52,536 nt of DNA, from contig JADLBD010000165.1 in assembly GCA_020847975.1 (NCBI GenBank), positions 1 through 52,536 on the forward strand, given 5' to 3'. Source of the DNA: Bryobacterales bacterium (GTDB lineage: Bacteria; Acidobacteriota; Terriglobia; Bryobacterales; Bryobacteraceae). Below are positions 1 through 8,721 of the stretch, piece by piece (position 1 is the stretch's first letter; every line of letters begins with the position of its first letter). A program made the position numbers and the translations under genes. The notes under the pieces are model-generated. The model ran no database searches. It was not told where the DNA came from and worked only from the letters and a program-made list of their open reading frames with translations.

Positions 1-289
1 AAGACGCCTTGATTTCTCGTCCAGGACTCTCTTCAAGGCCGTGTAGCGGCGGCGAACTCCTGCCAAGGCATCCATGACCACAGGATACCTCAAAACATTC
101 TATACTGGAAATGTTATTTCTTAACAGCGCCTTAGGATGCAGAACTTCGCCGCTGTGGAATGGCACAGTCACCCTCTGTGTGCCCTTGCCGTAAATGCGA
201 TGGCTGCCTTTGGACCGCACCAGTTCGAAACCGGAACGAAGCAGTGCGCGCTCTGCTTCCATTGCAGTCCAGCGCGGTAGCTTAGGCAT
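1..289 (-). CDS. hicA: HicA-family mRNA interferase toxin, partial at window edge
   Basis: Toxin half of a HicBA type II toxin-antitoxin pair; HicA proteins are small dsRNA-binding-fold RNases that cleave mRNA. The reading frame starts at the ATG at 289-287 and shows the family core: an N-terminal helix (MEAERALLRSGFELVR), then GSHRIY with the catalytic-type histidine, and VTVPFHSGEVLHPK. The ATG overlaps the end of hicB by 8 bases, so the two are translationally coupled in the order hicB-hicA. HicA is normally 60-80 residues, but here the frame stays open to the window edge (over 95 residues). The usual C-terminal helix is poorly preserved (LLRNNISSIECFEV) and is followed by a Cys/Gly/Pro-rich tail, so the original stop is probably lost. 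Family assignment is firm; whether it is functional is doubtful. Confidence 0.72.
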   Translation of the reverse strand, partial: MPKLPRWTAMEAERALLRSGFELVRSKGSHRIYGKGTQRVTVPFHSGEVLHPKALLRNNISSIECFEVSCGHGCLGRSSPPLHGLEESPGREIKAS

Positions 290-503
290 TCACCTCGACC
301 GCTGTGGTCAGAATCTCCTGGCTCAGGAGAACATCCCTCTCGTCCGGTGGCAATGTTTCCAGGTAAAGTTCAATCGCCTCTTTGATGTTGGCTAAGGTCT
401 CTTCCAGCGTATTCCCCTGTGACTGGCAACCCTTCAACTCCGGGCACCACGCGTAGAAACCGTGCTCGTCCTTTTCAATAACCACACTCGCCTTCCTGGC
501 CAT
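282..503 (-). CDS. hicB: HicB-family antitoxin
   Basis: Antitoxin that neutralises HicA, 73 residues. The start is placed at the ATG 503-501 (MARKASVVIEKDEHGFY). A longer frame exists upstream, but its sequence is Gly/Glu-rich antisense to the terminase remnant and does not look like protein. The HicB partial RNase-H-like fold is clear: a VVIEKDEHGFYAWCPEL strand pair, GCQSQG, then TLEETLANIKEAIELYLE. No DNA-binding domain follows the fold, so this is the short form of HicB. It overlaps the downstream hicA by 8 bases. The 5' side faces a broken phage terminase fragment on the other strand, so the module probably came with, or survived from, a mobile element. Confidence 0.82.
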   Translation of the reverse strand: MARKASVVIEKDEHGFYAWCPELKGCQSQGNTLEETLANIKEAIELYLETLPPDERDVLLSQEILTTAVEVNA

Positions 504-746
504 GGCTTCAGTGTATCGTCTCTTCCAGGTGGCGTAATCCAGTTGCTCTCCGCCCTCGAACTCGCCATTCGCAACGGTCAACTCCTGCTCTCCGACGCGC
601 TCATCGAGGAACTCCGCAACCTCCGCCGCCGGCCGCTCCCAAACGGCCGCCACCACATCTCCCCCGCGATTCGCAGCACGATGACCTTCGTCTTCGCCAC
701 CGCCCTCGCCTGGTGGCGCGCCAATCTCTATGCCAAAGGAGTTTGA
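504..746 (+). pseudogene. Phage terminase large subunit, C-terminal remnant (frameshifted)
   Basis: The translation contains ALELAIRNGQLLLSDALIEEL followed by RNLRRRPLPNGRHH and ends VFATALAWWRANLYAKGV. This is the layout of the end of a terminase large-subunit nuclease domain: an 'ELIEELRxF..LPNG' strand region, then an HDDLVFAxALAWW helix. The acidic HDD is present in the DNA but in another frame: bases just before 690 read QHDDL in one frame and VFATALAWW continues in the next. At least one and probably two single-base shifts have therefore occurred. Only about the last 75 residues remain of a protein normally 400-600 long. It lies back to back with hicBA. I infer the scar of a prophage or an integrated phage fragment. 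The identification rests on pattern recognition only. Confidence 0.5.
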
Positions 747-842
747 ACTGCCTTGTTCCCCATCCGCGTCCACCGGCGTTCATCCGCGGCTGATATCGCT
801 CGTGGTCCCTGCCCGCCCGCCCATGGGAAAATAAGTAAATTC

Positions 843-3800
843 ATGGATTCTCGCTCATCTCGCATCCACGCCCTATACGACGCCCTCGCCTCGCGCATCC
901 TCGTCCTCGACGGCGCAATGGGCACCATGCTCCAGCAGCGCAACCCCACCGTCGATGACTGGGGCGGCCCCCGTTTTGAAAACTGCTCCGAAAATCTCCT
1001 CTTCACTCACCCCGAATGGATCGCCGCCATCCACCGCGCCTACTTCGAAGCCGGCGCTGACATCGTCGAAACCAACTCCTTCGGCGGCCATCCCGTCACT
1101 CTCGCCGAATTCGGCCTCGAAGCCCGCTGCTACGAGGTCAACTTCACCGCCGCCCGCCTCGCCCGCCAGGTTGCCGATGAGTTCTCCTCCCAGCGCCCCC
1201 GCTTCGTCGCCGGCTCCATGGGACCCACCACCAAGGCCATCACTGTCACCGTCGGCGTCACCTTCTCCCAACTCCGCGACGGCTTCTACACCCAGGCCAA
1301 AGGCCTCTGGGAGGGCGGCGCAGACATCCTCTTGATCGAGACAGCCCAGGATACTCGCAACATCAAAGCCGCGCTCCTTGGCGTCAATCAGCTTGGCCGC
1401 GAACTCGGCATCCGCATCCCCGCCATGGTCTCCGGCACCATCGAATTGAACGGCACCATGCTCGCCGGCCAGACCGTCGACGCCCTCTACTCCTCCGTCT
1501 CCCACGCCGACCTCCTCTCCGTCGGCCTCAACTGCGCCACCGGTCCCGAATTCATGACGGACCACATCCGCACCCTCGACGCCATGTCCTCCACCCGCAT
1601 CTCCTGCTATCCCAATGCGGGCCTCCCCGATGTCGAAGGCAAGTACAGCGAAACCCCGCAAACTCTCGCCGCCCAGCTCGAGCGCTTCGTCGATCACGGC
1701 TGGCTCAACATGGTCGGCGGATGCTGCGGCACCACCCCTGCGCACATCGCAAAGCTCGCCCAAATGGTCGCCGGCAAGAGCCCCCGCCCCGTCAAGCCGC
1801 CTGCACACCGCGCCTGGTATTCCGGCATCGAACTCGTCGAAGCCGAGGATTCCAACCGCCCTCTCATCGTCGGAGAGCGCACCAACGTCATCGGCTCCCG
1901 CGCCTTCAAAAACTTGATCGCCGCCGAAAAGTGGGAAGAAGCCACCGAAATCGCCCGCCGCCAGGTCCGCAACGGCGCGCACATTGTCGATGTCTGCCTC
2001 CAAACCTCTGACCGCGACGAGATCAAGGACATCCCGTTCTTTTACGATCAGCTCATCCGCAAAATCAAAGCCCCGGTGATGATCGACACCACCGACCCCA
2101 AAGCCGTCGAGCTTTCCCTCACCTACTGCCAGGGCAAGAGCATCATCAACTCCGTCAACCTCGAAGACGGCGAGGAAAAATTCGAGCGCCTCTGCCCCAT
2201 CGCGCGTTCCTATGGCGCGGCCCTCGTCTGCGGCACAATTGACGAGGACCCCGTCCAGGCCCAGGCCTTCACCCGGGAGCGCAAACTCGCCATCGCCCGG
2301 CGCTCCGTCTCCCTCCTCACCGAAAAATACGGCATCCCCGCCGAAGACGTCATCATGGATCCGCTCGTCTTCCCCTGCGCCACCGGCGATGAAAACTACA
2401 TCGGCGGAGCCGTCGAAACCATCGAAGCCGTCCGCCTCATCAAAGAGAACATCCCCTACGTCAAGACCGTCCTCGGCATCTCCAACATCAGCTTCGGCCT
2501 CCCCGCCTCCGCCCGTGAAGTCGTCAACTCCGTCTTCCTCTACTACTGCACCAAGGCCGGGCTCGATCTCGCCATCGTCAACGCCGAAAAGCTCGAGCGC
2601 TTCGCCTCCATCCCCCTCGATGAGCGCCGTCTCGCCGAGCGCCTCCTCTTCAACACCCCTCCCGAATCCGTCCCCGACGGCCACAAGGACGCCGATCTCA
2701 TCAGGACCTCACCCGAAGACTGGCGCGAGCAGTCCCGCGAGCAGAAGATCGCCATCAACCAGTTCCACATCGCCGCCATCACCGAACACTTCCGCGGCGC
2801 TTCCGCCAAAACCAAAACGAAAGCCGCTGACCTCCCCCTCGATGAGCGCCTCGCCAACTACATCATCGAAGGCTCCAAGGACGGCCTCATCGACGACCTC
2901 AACCGCAAACTCGCCGAACCCGCCGCTCCGCTCGATATCATCAACGGTCCCCTCATGGCCGGCATGACCGAGGTCGGCCGCCTCTTCAACAACAATGAAT
3001 TGATCGTCGCCGAAGTGCTGCAATCCGCCGAAGCGATGAAAGCCGCCGTCGGCCACCTCGAGCAGTTCATGCAGAAAGCCGACACCGCCGCCCGCGGCAA
3101 GATCATCCTCGCCACCGTCAAGGGCGACGTCCACGACATCGGCAAAAACCTCGTCGAAATCATCCTTTCGAACAACGGCTACACCGTCGTCAACCTCGGC
3201 ATCAAGGTCCCCCCCGAAGACCTCATCCGCGCCTTCCAGGACCACAAACCCGACGCCATCGGCCTCTCCGGCTTGCTCGTCAAAAGCGCCCAGCAGATGG
3301 TCGTCACCGGCTCCGATCTTCACGATGCAGGCATCCATGTCCCCCTCCTCGTCGGCGGAGCCGCGCTCTCTGACAAATTCACCCGCACCCGCATCGCCCC
3401 GGCCTACACTGCCGCTACCTTCTACGCCAAGGACGCCATGACCGGACTTCGCCTCATGAATGAGATCATGGACCCCGCCACTCGCGAGGCCGCTCTCCGC
3501 GCCCACACCGCCGCCGCCGGCGGCATCGACATTCCCTCCCCCCAAACCCCCGCCGTCCCTTACTCCGAACAGCGCAGCCCCAAAGTCCATACGGACATCC
3601 CCATCCCCGCCGTCCCTTACAAAGACCGCCGCGTCCGCGCCTTCCACAACCTCGCCGAAATCTGGAGCTACATCAACCCGTTCATGTTGTACGGAAAACA
3701 CCTCGGCTACAAGGGCAACTTCGAAAAGAACCTCCACGAACGCGACACCAAAGCCCTCGACCTCTTTCACCAGGTCGAGCAGGTCAAAAAACAGGCCGCC

Positions 3801-4433
3801 GAATTCATGCAGGTTCGCGCCGTCTGGCAGTTCTTTGAAGTCGACCGCGCGGGCAACTCCGCCCGCCTCTTCGCCCCAGGCGGCGAAAGCCCCATCCACA
3901 CCTTCAAATTCGGACGCCAGCCCAAATCGGACGGCCTCTGCCTCAGCGACTATGTCCTCGACCCCACCGAATCCGCCCGCGACCACATCGCCCTGTTCGT
4001 CGTCACCGCCGGCGAAGGCATTCGCAAGCGTTACGAAGAAGCCAAGGACGCGGGCGAGTATTTCTACTCCCACGCCCTCCAGGCGCTCGCCATCGAAACC
4101 GCCGAAGCCACCGCCGAATACCTCCACCGCCGCCTGCGCGAGGATTGGGGCTTCCCTGACGCCCCCACGCTGACAATGCACGAGCGCTTCACCTCCCGCT
4201 ATCGCGGCAAGCGCTACTCCTTCGGTTACCCCGCCTGCCCCAATCTCGAGGACCAGGCCGGCCTATTCCATCTCCTCCACCCCGAAGAAATCGGCGTCAT
4301 CCTCACCGAAGGCTTCATGATGGAGCCCGAGGCCAGCGTCTCCGCACTCGTCTTCCATCACCCCGATTGTGTCTACTTCACCGCTGGCGAAACCGCGGAG
4401 GAAGTCCCCGCGGTTACTGCTGCCCAAGGCTGA
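843..4433 (+). CDS. metH: Cobalamin-dependent methionine synthase MetH
   Basis: Transfers a methyl group from 5-methyltetrahydrofolate to homocysteine via enzyme-bound cob(I)alamin, giving methionine and tetrahydrofolate in the cytoplasm. At 1196 residues it is full length and all four modules are in order. The homocysteine/zinc barrel spans about 1-325, with ILDGAMGT-like LVLDGAMGTMLQ, the first zinc Cys in LNCATGP (about 230) and the Cys pair in GGCCGTTP (about 291). The folate-binding barrel (about 340-620) begins IVGERTNVIGSRAF. The B12 cap and Rossmann modules (about 675-890) contain DVHDIGKN, whose His is the lower cobalt ligand. The reactivation domain (about 905-1190) carries RYRGKRYSFGYPACP and binds AdoMet. 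The frame is open upstream, but ATG 843 directly precedes the conserved N-terminus. Codons are strongly C-ending. The 3' end overlaps the convergent propeller gene by 20 bases. Confidence 0.97.
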   Translation: MDSRSSRIHALYDALASRILVLDGAMGTMLQQRNPTVDDWGGPRFENCSENLLFTHPEWIAAIHRAYFEAGADIVETNSFGGHPVTLAEFGLEARCYEVNFTAARLARQVADEFSSQRPRFVAGSMGPTTKAITVTVGVTFSQLRDGFYTQAKGLWEGGADILLIETAQDTRNIKAALLGVNQLGRELGIRIPAMVSGTIELNGTMLAGQTVDALYSSVSHADLLSVGLNCATGPEFMTDHIRTLDAMSSTRISCYPNAGLPDVEGKYSETPQTLAAQLERFVDHGWLNMVGGCCGTTPAHIAKLAQMVAGKSPRPVKPPAHRAWYSGIELVEAEDSNRPLIVGERTNVIGSRAFKNLIAAEKWEEATEIARRQVRNGAHIVDVCLQTSDRDEIKDIPFFYDQLIRKIKAPVMIDTTDPKAVELSLTYCQGKSIINSVNLEDGEEKFERLCPIARSYGAALVCGTIDEDPVQAQAFTRERKLAIARRSVSLLTEKYGIPAEDVIMDPLVFPCATGDENYIGGAVETIEAVRLIKENIPYVKTVLGISNISFGLPASAREVVNSVFLYYCTKAGLDLAIVNAEKLERFASIPLDERRLAERLLFNTPPESVPDGHKDADLIRTSPEDWREQSREQKIAINQFHIAAITEHFRGASAKTKTKAADLPLDERLANYIIEGSKDGLIDDLNRKLAEPAAPLDIINGPLMAGMTEVGRLFNNNELIVAEVLQSAEAMKAAVGHLEQFMQKADTAARGKIILATVKGDVHDIGKNLVEIILSNNGYTVVNLGIKVPPEDLIRAFQDHKPDAIGLSGLLVKSAQQMVVTGSDLHDAGIHVPLLVGGAALSDKFTRTRIAPAYTAATFYAKDAMTGLRLMNEIMDPATREAALRAHTAAAGGIDIPSPQTPAVPYSEQRSPKVHTDIPIPAVPYKDRRVRAFHNLAEIWSYINPFMLYGKHLGYKGNFEKNLHERDTKALDLFHQVEQVKKQAAEFMQVRAVWQFFEVDRAGNSARLFAPGGESPIHTFKFGRQPKSDGLCLSDYVLDPTESARDHIALFVVTAGEGIRKRYEEAKDAGEYFYSHALQALAIETAEATAEYLHRRLREDWGFPDAPTLTMHERFTSRYRGKRYSFGYPACPNLEDQAGLFHLLHPEEIGVILTEGFMMEPEASVSALVFHHPDCVYFTAGETAEEVPAVTAAQG

Positions 4434-5943
4434 ATGCATGCACCGTCGAATCGTGCGTCACCACGTACACCCGCCCGTTCGCCAGTGACAGCCCGCTGAA
4501 GTGCACCCAGCTCTTTAATTGGTCGTCGCTCGAATAGAGCACTTTGCCCGTCTTCGCATCCAGCGCGTACAGCGTTGCGTGCGTCTTCTTCGCAATACGT
4601 TCATCGGAGGTCAGAATGCGTCCGCTCTCGTCCACCTGCCGCACGTACTCGCCGTTCGACAGCGCGAATACCACGCCGTTGGCGATCACCACCGGCTCCG
4701 GCATCTTCATGTCCACTGAGTTCCACGCCGCCACCGGCATCGGCTTGCCGTCCTTCTCCTCCACCTTGAACGCCATCACGCTGCCGTTCGGCGTCTCGCC
4801 GTACGAATGCTCGAATTTCGGAGCCGTGCTCGCCGGCGGCCCGTACGCCGGCAGATACAGCCAGCGCTCGCCGTCCTTGTCCTCATACGTCGAAATCGAG
4901 CCCCAAAATCCGCGCCCCGCGAAGTCCACGTCTTCGTTCGTAATCAGCGCGCTGCGGTACAGAGGCGTCCGATGATCCGCCCCGCCGAGCGAATTGGCGT
5001 CCAGCAGGAACAGCGCCCCCTCCTTGCCGCCGCCCGCCAGCAGGTCCCACTTCTTGTACTTGAAGAACACCGGGCTGATGCACCCCATGTCCAGGTCCTT
5101 CTTCGTAATCCAGGCGCGGTTGGCCGGCGTGTAGTAATCGGCCAGCTTCATCGTCTTCGCATCCAGCGCCAGAAACGTATCCGCGAACTTGCCCGCCGCC
5201 ACGTCGTACGGGCCATCGCCCGTCTCCGCGTAGATGCGCCCGTTCCCGATCGCCACTCCGGCGCGCCCCCAGATCCCCGCTCCGCCCGTCGTCGTCGAGC
5301 GGAACTCCGTCACTGGACGGTCCGGCTGATTCAGGTCCATCGCGAACACGCCATTCTTCGCTCCCCCGCAGCCCTGACCCGTCGCCGCGTACAGCACGCC
5401 CTCGTAGAGGTTCAGGCTGTACGGCTTCGAAAACGGCGGCACGAATGCCTTCGGCGGAGCCTTGTCCTCGCCGTTCACCACGTTCAGAGAATGCAGGTAG
5501 CCGTCGCTCGTCACCACGTGCACCGTTCTCGATCTCTTGTCGATCACCGGCGTTGCATTCAGCGCCACCGGGCACAGCCAGTGCGGCTTCTGCTTGCCTT
5601 CGCCCACGATGGTGAATTTCTTCTGCCAGAAAATCTTTCCGGTGTCCGCGTCAACCGCGTACAGCACGTCGGAGGTACCGGCGATGAACAGCAGTTCCTT
5701 GAACCCCTTCGGCGTGATCACCGAGTTCATGCTCACCGGCACGGTAAGCGAGTACATCTCCTTCGGCGGATTGTCCAGCTTGAGCTGCCATTCCAGCTTC
5801 AGGCCTTTCACGTTCGAGGCGTTGAGCGTTTCTTCATCTTTCTGCCAGCCGCTGCGCGACGGATCACCGCCGAAGGTGAGCCAGTCCGCTGCGGTCAGGC
5901 TGAGGGTGCACAGGAGGAGTCCATGGAGACTGCGGGAAAACAT
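4414..5943 (-). CDS. Exported PQQ-binding-like beta-propeller protein
   Basis: Predicted 509-residue secreted protein with a Sec-type signal peptide (MFSRSLHGLLLCTLSLTAA, cleavage near 19). The mature part begins DWLTFGGDPSRSGW, the typical opening of PQQ-enzyme-repeat propellers, and has blades with the YAVDADTGKIFW and LYALDAKTGKVLY signatures that define the repeat. I see no fused cytochrome c domain (no CXXCH) and no clear set of quinoprotein alcohol dehydrogenase catalytic residues. It is therefore safest to call it a PQQ-like propeller of unknown substrate; related soil proteins are often called pyrrolo-quinoline quinone proteins without proof of cofactor. ATG 5943 is chosen because it gives the signal peptide. 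A GATATT hexamer ends 4 bases before the start, suggesting a leaderless mRNA. The 3' end overlaps metH by 20 bases. Confidence 0.85.
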   Translation of the reverse strand: MFSRSLHGLLLCTLSLTAADWLTFGGDPSRSGWQKDEETLNASNVKGLKLEWQLKLDNPPKEMYSLTVPVSMNSVITPKGFKELLFIAGTSDVLYAVDADTGKIFWQKKFTIVGEGKQKPHWLCPVALNATPVIDKRSRTVHVVTSDGYLHSLNVVNGEDKAPPKAFVPPFSKPYSLNLYEGVLYAATGQGCGGAKNGVFAMDLNQPDRPVTEFRSTTTGGAGIWGRAGVAIGNGRIYAETGDGPYDVAAGKFADTFLALDAKTMKLADYYTPANRAWITKKDLDMGCISPVFFKYKKWDLLAGGGKEGALFLLDANSLGGADHRTPLYRSALITNEDVDFAGRGFWGSISTYEDKDGERWLYLPAYGPPASTAPKFEHSYGETPNGSVMAFKVEEKDGKPMPVAAWNSVDMKMPEPVVIANGVVFALSNGEYVRQVDESGRILTSDERIAKKTHATLYALDAKTGKVLYSSDDQLKSWVHFSGLSLANGRVYVVTHDSTVHAFSLGQQ

Positions 5944-6009
5944 GTTGAATATCCTATCGAACGACAGGATACCAGTCCAACCGCTCCAGGATCTGCGATC
6001 CTGTCTCGA

Positions 6010-7407
6010 GTGGCCCAACCAGCGGATTGTGTTCTTGTTCTCGACCTCGGCACCGGCTCCTGCAAAGGCGCCCTCTACTCACAGCACGGCGAGCGTCTCG
6101 CAACCGAAGCCGTCGAGTACCCCCTCCACAACCCGGCGCCTCACTTCATCGAGCAGGACCCGGAGGACTACGTCCGCGCCGCCGCCGAAGTCCGCCGCCG
6201 CCTCTGCTCCCATCGCCACGCCATCCGCGCCATCGGCTTCAGCACCCAAACCCCCACTCTCGTCTTCGTCGACGCATCCGGCCGCGCCGCCGGACCGGCC
6301 ATCATTTGGCAGGACAGCCGCGCCGCCGAACAAGCCGCCTGGCTCGCCTCCGTCCCTCCCGCCACCCGCCAGGCTTGGTTCGGGATGGACCTTCCCGTCA
6401 GCGCCGCCTCCACTCCCGCCAAGCTCCTCTGGGTCAAACAGAACATCCCCGCCCTCTGGCAGGCCGCCCGCTGGGTGATGCAGCCCAAGGATTATGTCGC
6501 CTCGGCGATGACCGGCCGCATGGCCACGGACCGCTGGTGCGCCAAAGGCATCGCCCATCTCCACTCCGGCGAGATGCACCCGGATTGGATGGCGGCTCTC
6601 GGTAAGCAGGAGTCCATCTGCCCGCCCGTGCTCCCGATGCGCGCCGTCATCGGCGACTGCGAGGGCATTCCCGTCACCGTTGGCTGGTCGGACGCCATGG
6701 CCGCCGTCCTCGCCACCGGAGCCATGCACACTGACAATCGCGGCTTCGTCCTCACCGGCACCTCCGAGATCATCGGAGTCAGCCGCCACGGCGCCGAAGC
6801 CCCGCCCGGCCTCTTCCACGTCCCGCCCGAGGTCATGGAAGTGCCGTCTCTCAGCCTCCACTACGGCCCCACCCAAGCAGGAGGCAGTTGCCTCACCTGG
6901 ATCGCCGCCATTCTCGGTAAGACCGTCGAAGAAACCCTGGCGCTGCTGCCCTCCCGCGCTTCGCTCAGCCCCATCCTCTTCCGCCCCTACTTGCAGGGCG
7001 AGCGTGCCCCCTATTGGGACCACACCCTCACCGCCGCTTTCGAGGGCCTTCGCGCCGAACACACCGCCGCCGATATGGTCCACGCCGTGCTTCAGGGCGT
7101 CGCTCTCCACGAGCGCCTCGTCATCGAAACCGCCGAACAGGGCCGCGAAGTCTCCCAAGTCGTCCTCGCCGGCGGCGCTGCGCGCAACGCCTTCTGGAAC
7201 CAATTGCGCGCCGCCATCCTCCAGCGCCCCATCCTCGTGATGAAAGACACCGAAGCGAGCCTCCGCGGCGCTGCCATGCTCGCCTGGTCGAGCGAAGCGG
7301 ACTCGAGCGAATGGTTCGCCGCCGAGACGCTGCCCCCCGGCCCTTCCCTCCGCGAAGCAGCCGCGGACCTCTACCGCCGCTTCCTGGTAAAATCGACGCG
7401 GTTCTGA
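6010..7407 (+). CDS. FGGY-family carbohydrate kinase (xylulokinase/gluconokinase-like)
   Basis: ATP-dependent sugar or polyol kinase of about 465 residues. The N-terminal phosphate-binding signature LVLDLGTGSCKGALY, the substrate-loop stretch IGFSTQTPTLVFVD and IIWQDSRA are present. In the C-terminal half are FVLTGTSEIIG, the conserved PYLQGERAPYWD and the adenosine-motif VVLAGGAARNAFWNQ. This layout is closest to xylulokinases, but the substrate cannot be fixed from sequence. The start is uncertain: GTG 6010 gives a standard N-terminus. ATG 5923 has an AGGAGG (5912-5917) in front, but it would add 29 unfamily-like residues and lies inside the divergent gene, where AGGAGG is just the complement of Leu codons in a signal peptide. 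The stop is 2 bases before the SDR ATG, so the two form an operon. Confidence 0.88.
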   Translation: MAQPADCVLVLDLGTGSCKGALYSQHGERLATEAVEYPLHNPAPHFIEQDPEDYVRAAAEVRRRLCSHRHAIRAIGFSTQTPTLVFVDASGRAAGPAIIWQDSRAAEQAAWLASVPPATRQAWFGMDLPVSAASTPAKLLWVKQNIPALWQAARWVMQPKDYVASAMTGRMATDRWCAKGIAHLHSGEMHPDWMAALGKQESICPPVLPMRAVIGDCEGIPVTVGWSDAMAAVLATGAMHTDNRGFVLTGTSEIIGVSRHGAEAPPGLFHVPPEVMEVPSLSLHYGPTQAGGSCLTWIAAILGKTVEETLALLPSRASLSPILFRPYLQGERAPYWDHTLTAAFEGLRAEHTAADMVHAVLQGVALHERLVIETAEQGREVSQVVLAGGAARNAFWNQLRAAILQRPILVMKDTEASLRGAAMLAWSSEADSSEWFAAETLPPGPSLREAAADLYRRFLVKSTRF

Positions 7408-7409
7408 CA

Positions 7410-8177
7410 ATGAAAAACAGATTCGATCTCTATGGGCGCGTCGCGCTCGTCACCGGCGGCGGAAGAGGCTTGGGCAAGGCCATGGCGCGGGGCTTTGCCG
7501 AAGCGGGCGCGAACGTAATGCTCGCCAGCCGCAGCGAGGATGAATTGCGCAGCGCCGCCGCGCATGTCGCCGAGGGGCTCCCGGCCCAGGTGGAGTGGAT
7601 GGTCACCGACATGAATCAGCGCGACCAGGTGGACCGCCTCGCCAGGGAAACCACCGAACGCCTCGGACGCGTCGACATCCTCGTCAACAACGCCGGCTCC
7701 AACGTCCCTCAATTGATCGACGCCGTGCTTGATGAAGACTGGGACCGCATCGTCGAGTTGAACCTCTCGAGCTGCATGCGTCTCACCCGCGCTGTCGTCC
7801 CCCAGATGAAGGAGCGGCGCTGGGGGCGCATCATCCACATCTCCTCCGTGCTCGGGCTGGGAGGGAAGCAGGGCCGCAGCGTCTATTGCGCCACCAAAGC
7901 CGCGCTCATCGGCATGGCGCGCGCCAACGCCATCGATCTGGGGCCGTACAACATCACCGTGAACTGCATCTCTCCCGGTCCTTTCCTCACGGACCTGCCG
8001 TTGAAGATCCTCACCGACGCGCAGAAAGAAGAGTTCACCGAACGCACCGTGCTCGGACGCTGGGGGAATCCGGAGGAGATCATCGGTCCCGCTCTGCTGC
8101 TGGCCAGCGACGCCGGAAGCTATATCACCGGGACCACACTCGTCGTCGACGGCGGAGTCCTCAGCAAGGTGCTGTAG
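7410..8177 (+). CDS. SDR-family oxidoreductase (gluconate 5-dehydrogenase-like)
   Basis: NAD(P)-dependent classical short-chain dehydrogenase of 255 residues. Family markers are the TGGGRGLG nucleotide-binding loop (about 16-23), the NNAG motif in LVNNAGSN, the catalytic Ser in IIHISSVLG, and the Tyr-x3-Lys pair in VYCATKAA. They are followed by NCISPGPF and the C-terminal GTTLVVDGG. Overall pattern and length fit the gluconate 5-dehydrogenase / 2-deoxygluconate dehydrogenase branch. Because it follows the FGGY kinase by only 2 bases, I infer a joint role in uptake-side sugar-acid or polyol metabolism: oxidation or reduction by this enzyme and phosphorylation by the kinase. The exact substrate is unknown. 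GC composition is less C-skewed than in the two genes before it. Confidence 0.9.
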   Translation: MKNRFDLYGRVALVTGGGRGLGKAMARGFAEAGANVMLASRSEDELRSAAAHVAEGLPAQVEWMVTDMNQRDQVDRLARETTERLGRVDILVNNAGSNVPQLIDAVLDEDWDRIVELNLSSCMRLTRAVVPQMKERRWGRIIHISSVLGLGGKQGRSVYCATKAALIGMARANAIDLGPYNITVNCISPGPFLTDLPLKILTDAQKEEFTERTVLGRWGNPEEIIGPALLLASDAGSYITGTTLVVDGGVLSKVL

Positions 8178-8180
8178 TCG

Positions 8181-8669
8181 CTACTGGCCCGCAGTCTGCT
8201 TGTAGTAGCGGTCCTGTTTGCCGTCCGGCCAGCGCAGGATCAGTACCGTGGAGCCTTGGCTGTCACGCTCGACGCGCCACGTGAACGTTTACTTGCTGAG
8301 CCGGCCCTGCTTCTGGTAGTTCCATTCTTTGCGGCAACTGTCCTTGCTCGTGATCGTGGCGCCCTGGTCTTCGAAGGTCAATTTCGATCCTTCTACCGTC
8401 AGCGCCCCGATCTCGAAACCGAGGATCTGCATCGTGCAGTTGTACAGCGAGGAAGACAGCATCGCCGCATGCTGGTAGCCGCCGTTCGGCTCGATGCGAT
8501 ACACGTAGTTGTTGATGTTCGGCGCGCTGTGGGATCCCGTGCGCGCGTCGCGGTAGGATGAGCCCGTGCCCTGGCTCATCTTCCAGTCGCCGATCAGTTC
8601 CTTCGGCGTTTCGCCGCCCCTCGCCAGTCCGCCCCATAGAAGTAAGAAAAGAGCTGTTTGAACCTTCAT
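8181..8669 (-). pseudogene. Small exported protein, interrupted by an in-frame stop
   Basis: Unrecognised secreted protein. The ATG 8669-8667 starts a signal peptide (MKVQTALFLLLWGGLARGGE), and the mature part opens ELIGDWKMSQGTGS, like the first strand of small lipocalin/META-type beta-barrel proteins that begin 'GxW'. The frame stops at TAA 8291-8289 after QGRLSK. In the same frame it then continues for 35 clearly protein-like residues (TFTWRVERDSQGSTVLILRW..., ending YYKQTAGQ) to a TAG at 8183-8181. The continuation has alternating beta-strand character and fits the same domain, so a single-base change creating TAA (for example from a Tyr codon) is the simplest reading. The ancestral protein would be about 162 residues. 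A sequencing error is possible. Confidence 0.62.
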
Positions 8670-8721
8670 TTTGCTTTTTCGCGCTCCTGACCGGATACGC
8701 GAGAGCACCGGGGCAAAAGGA

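Noticed and set aside
873..2684. A 603-codon open frame antisense to metH
   Set aside because: Gly/Asp/Glu/Val-rich sequence without motifs. It is a by-product of the strongly C-ending codons of metH, and the metH domains are unmistakable.
5912..5923. AGGAGG with ATG 5923 as the kinase start
   Set aside because: The hexamer is the complement of Leu codons in the divergent signal peptide, and the extra 29 residues do not resemble FGGY kinases. It is kept only as an alternative.
4807..6009. N-terminal extension of the sugar kinase by some 400 codons
   Set aside because: It is Arg/His-rich antisense to the PQQ-like gene. Kinase homology starts only at about 6020.
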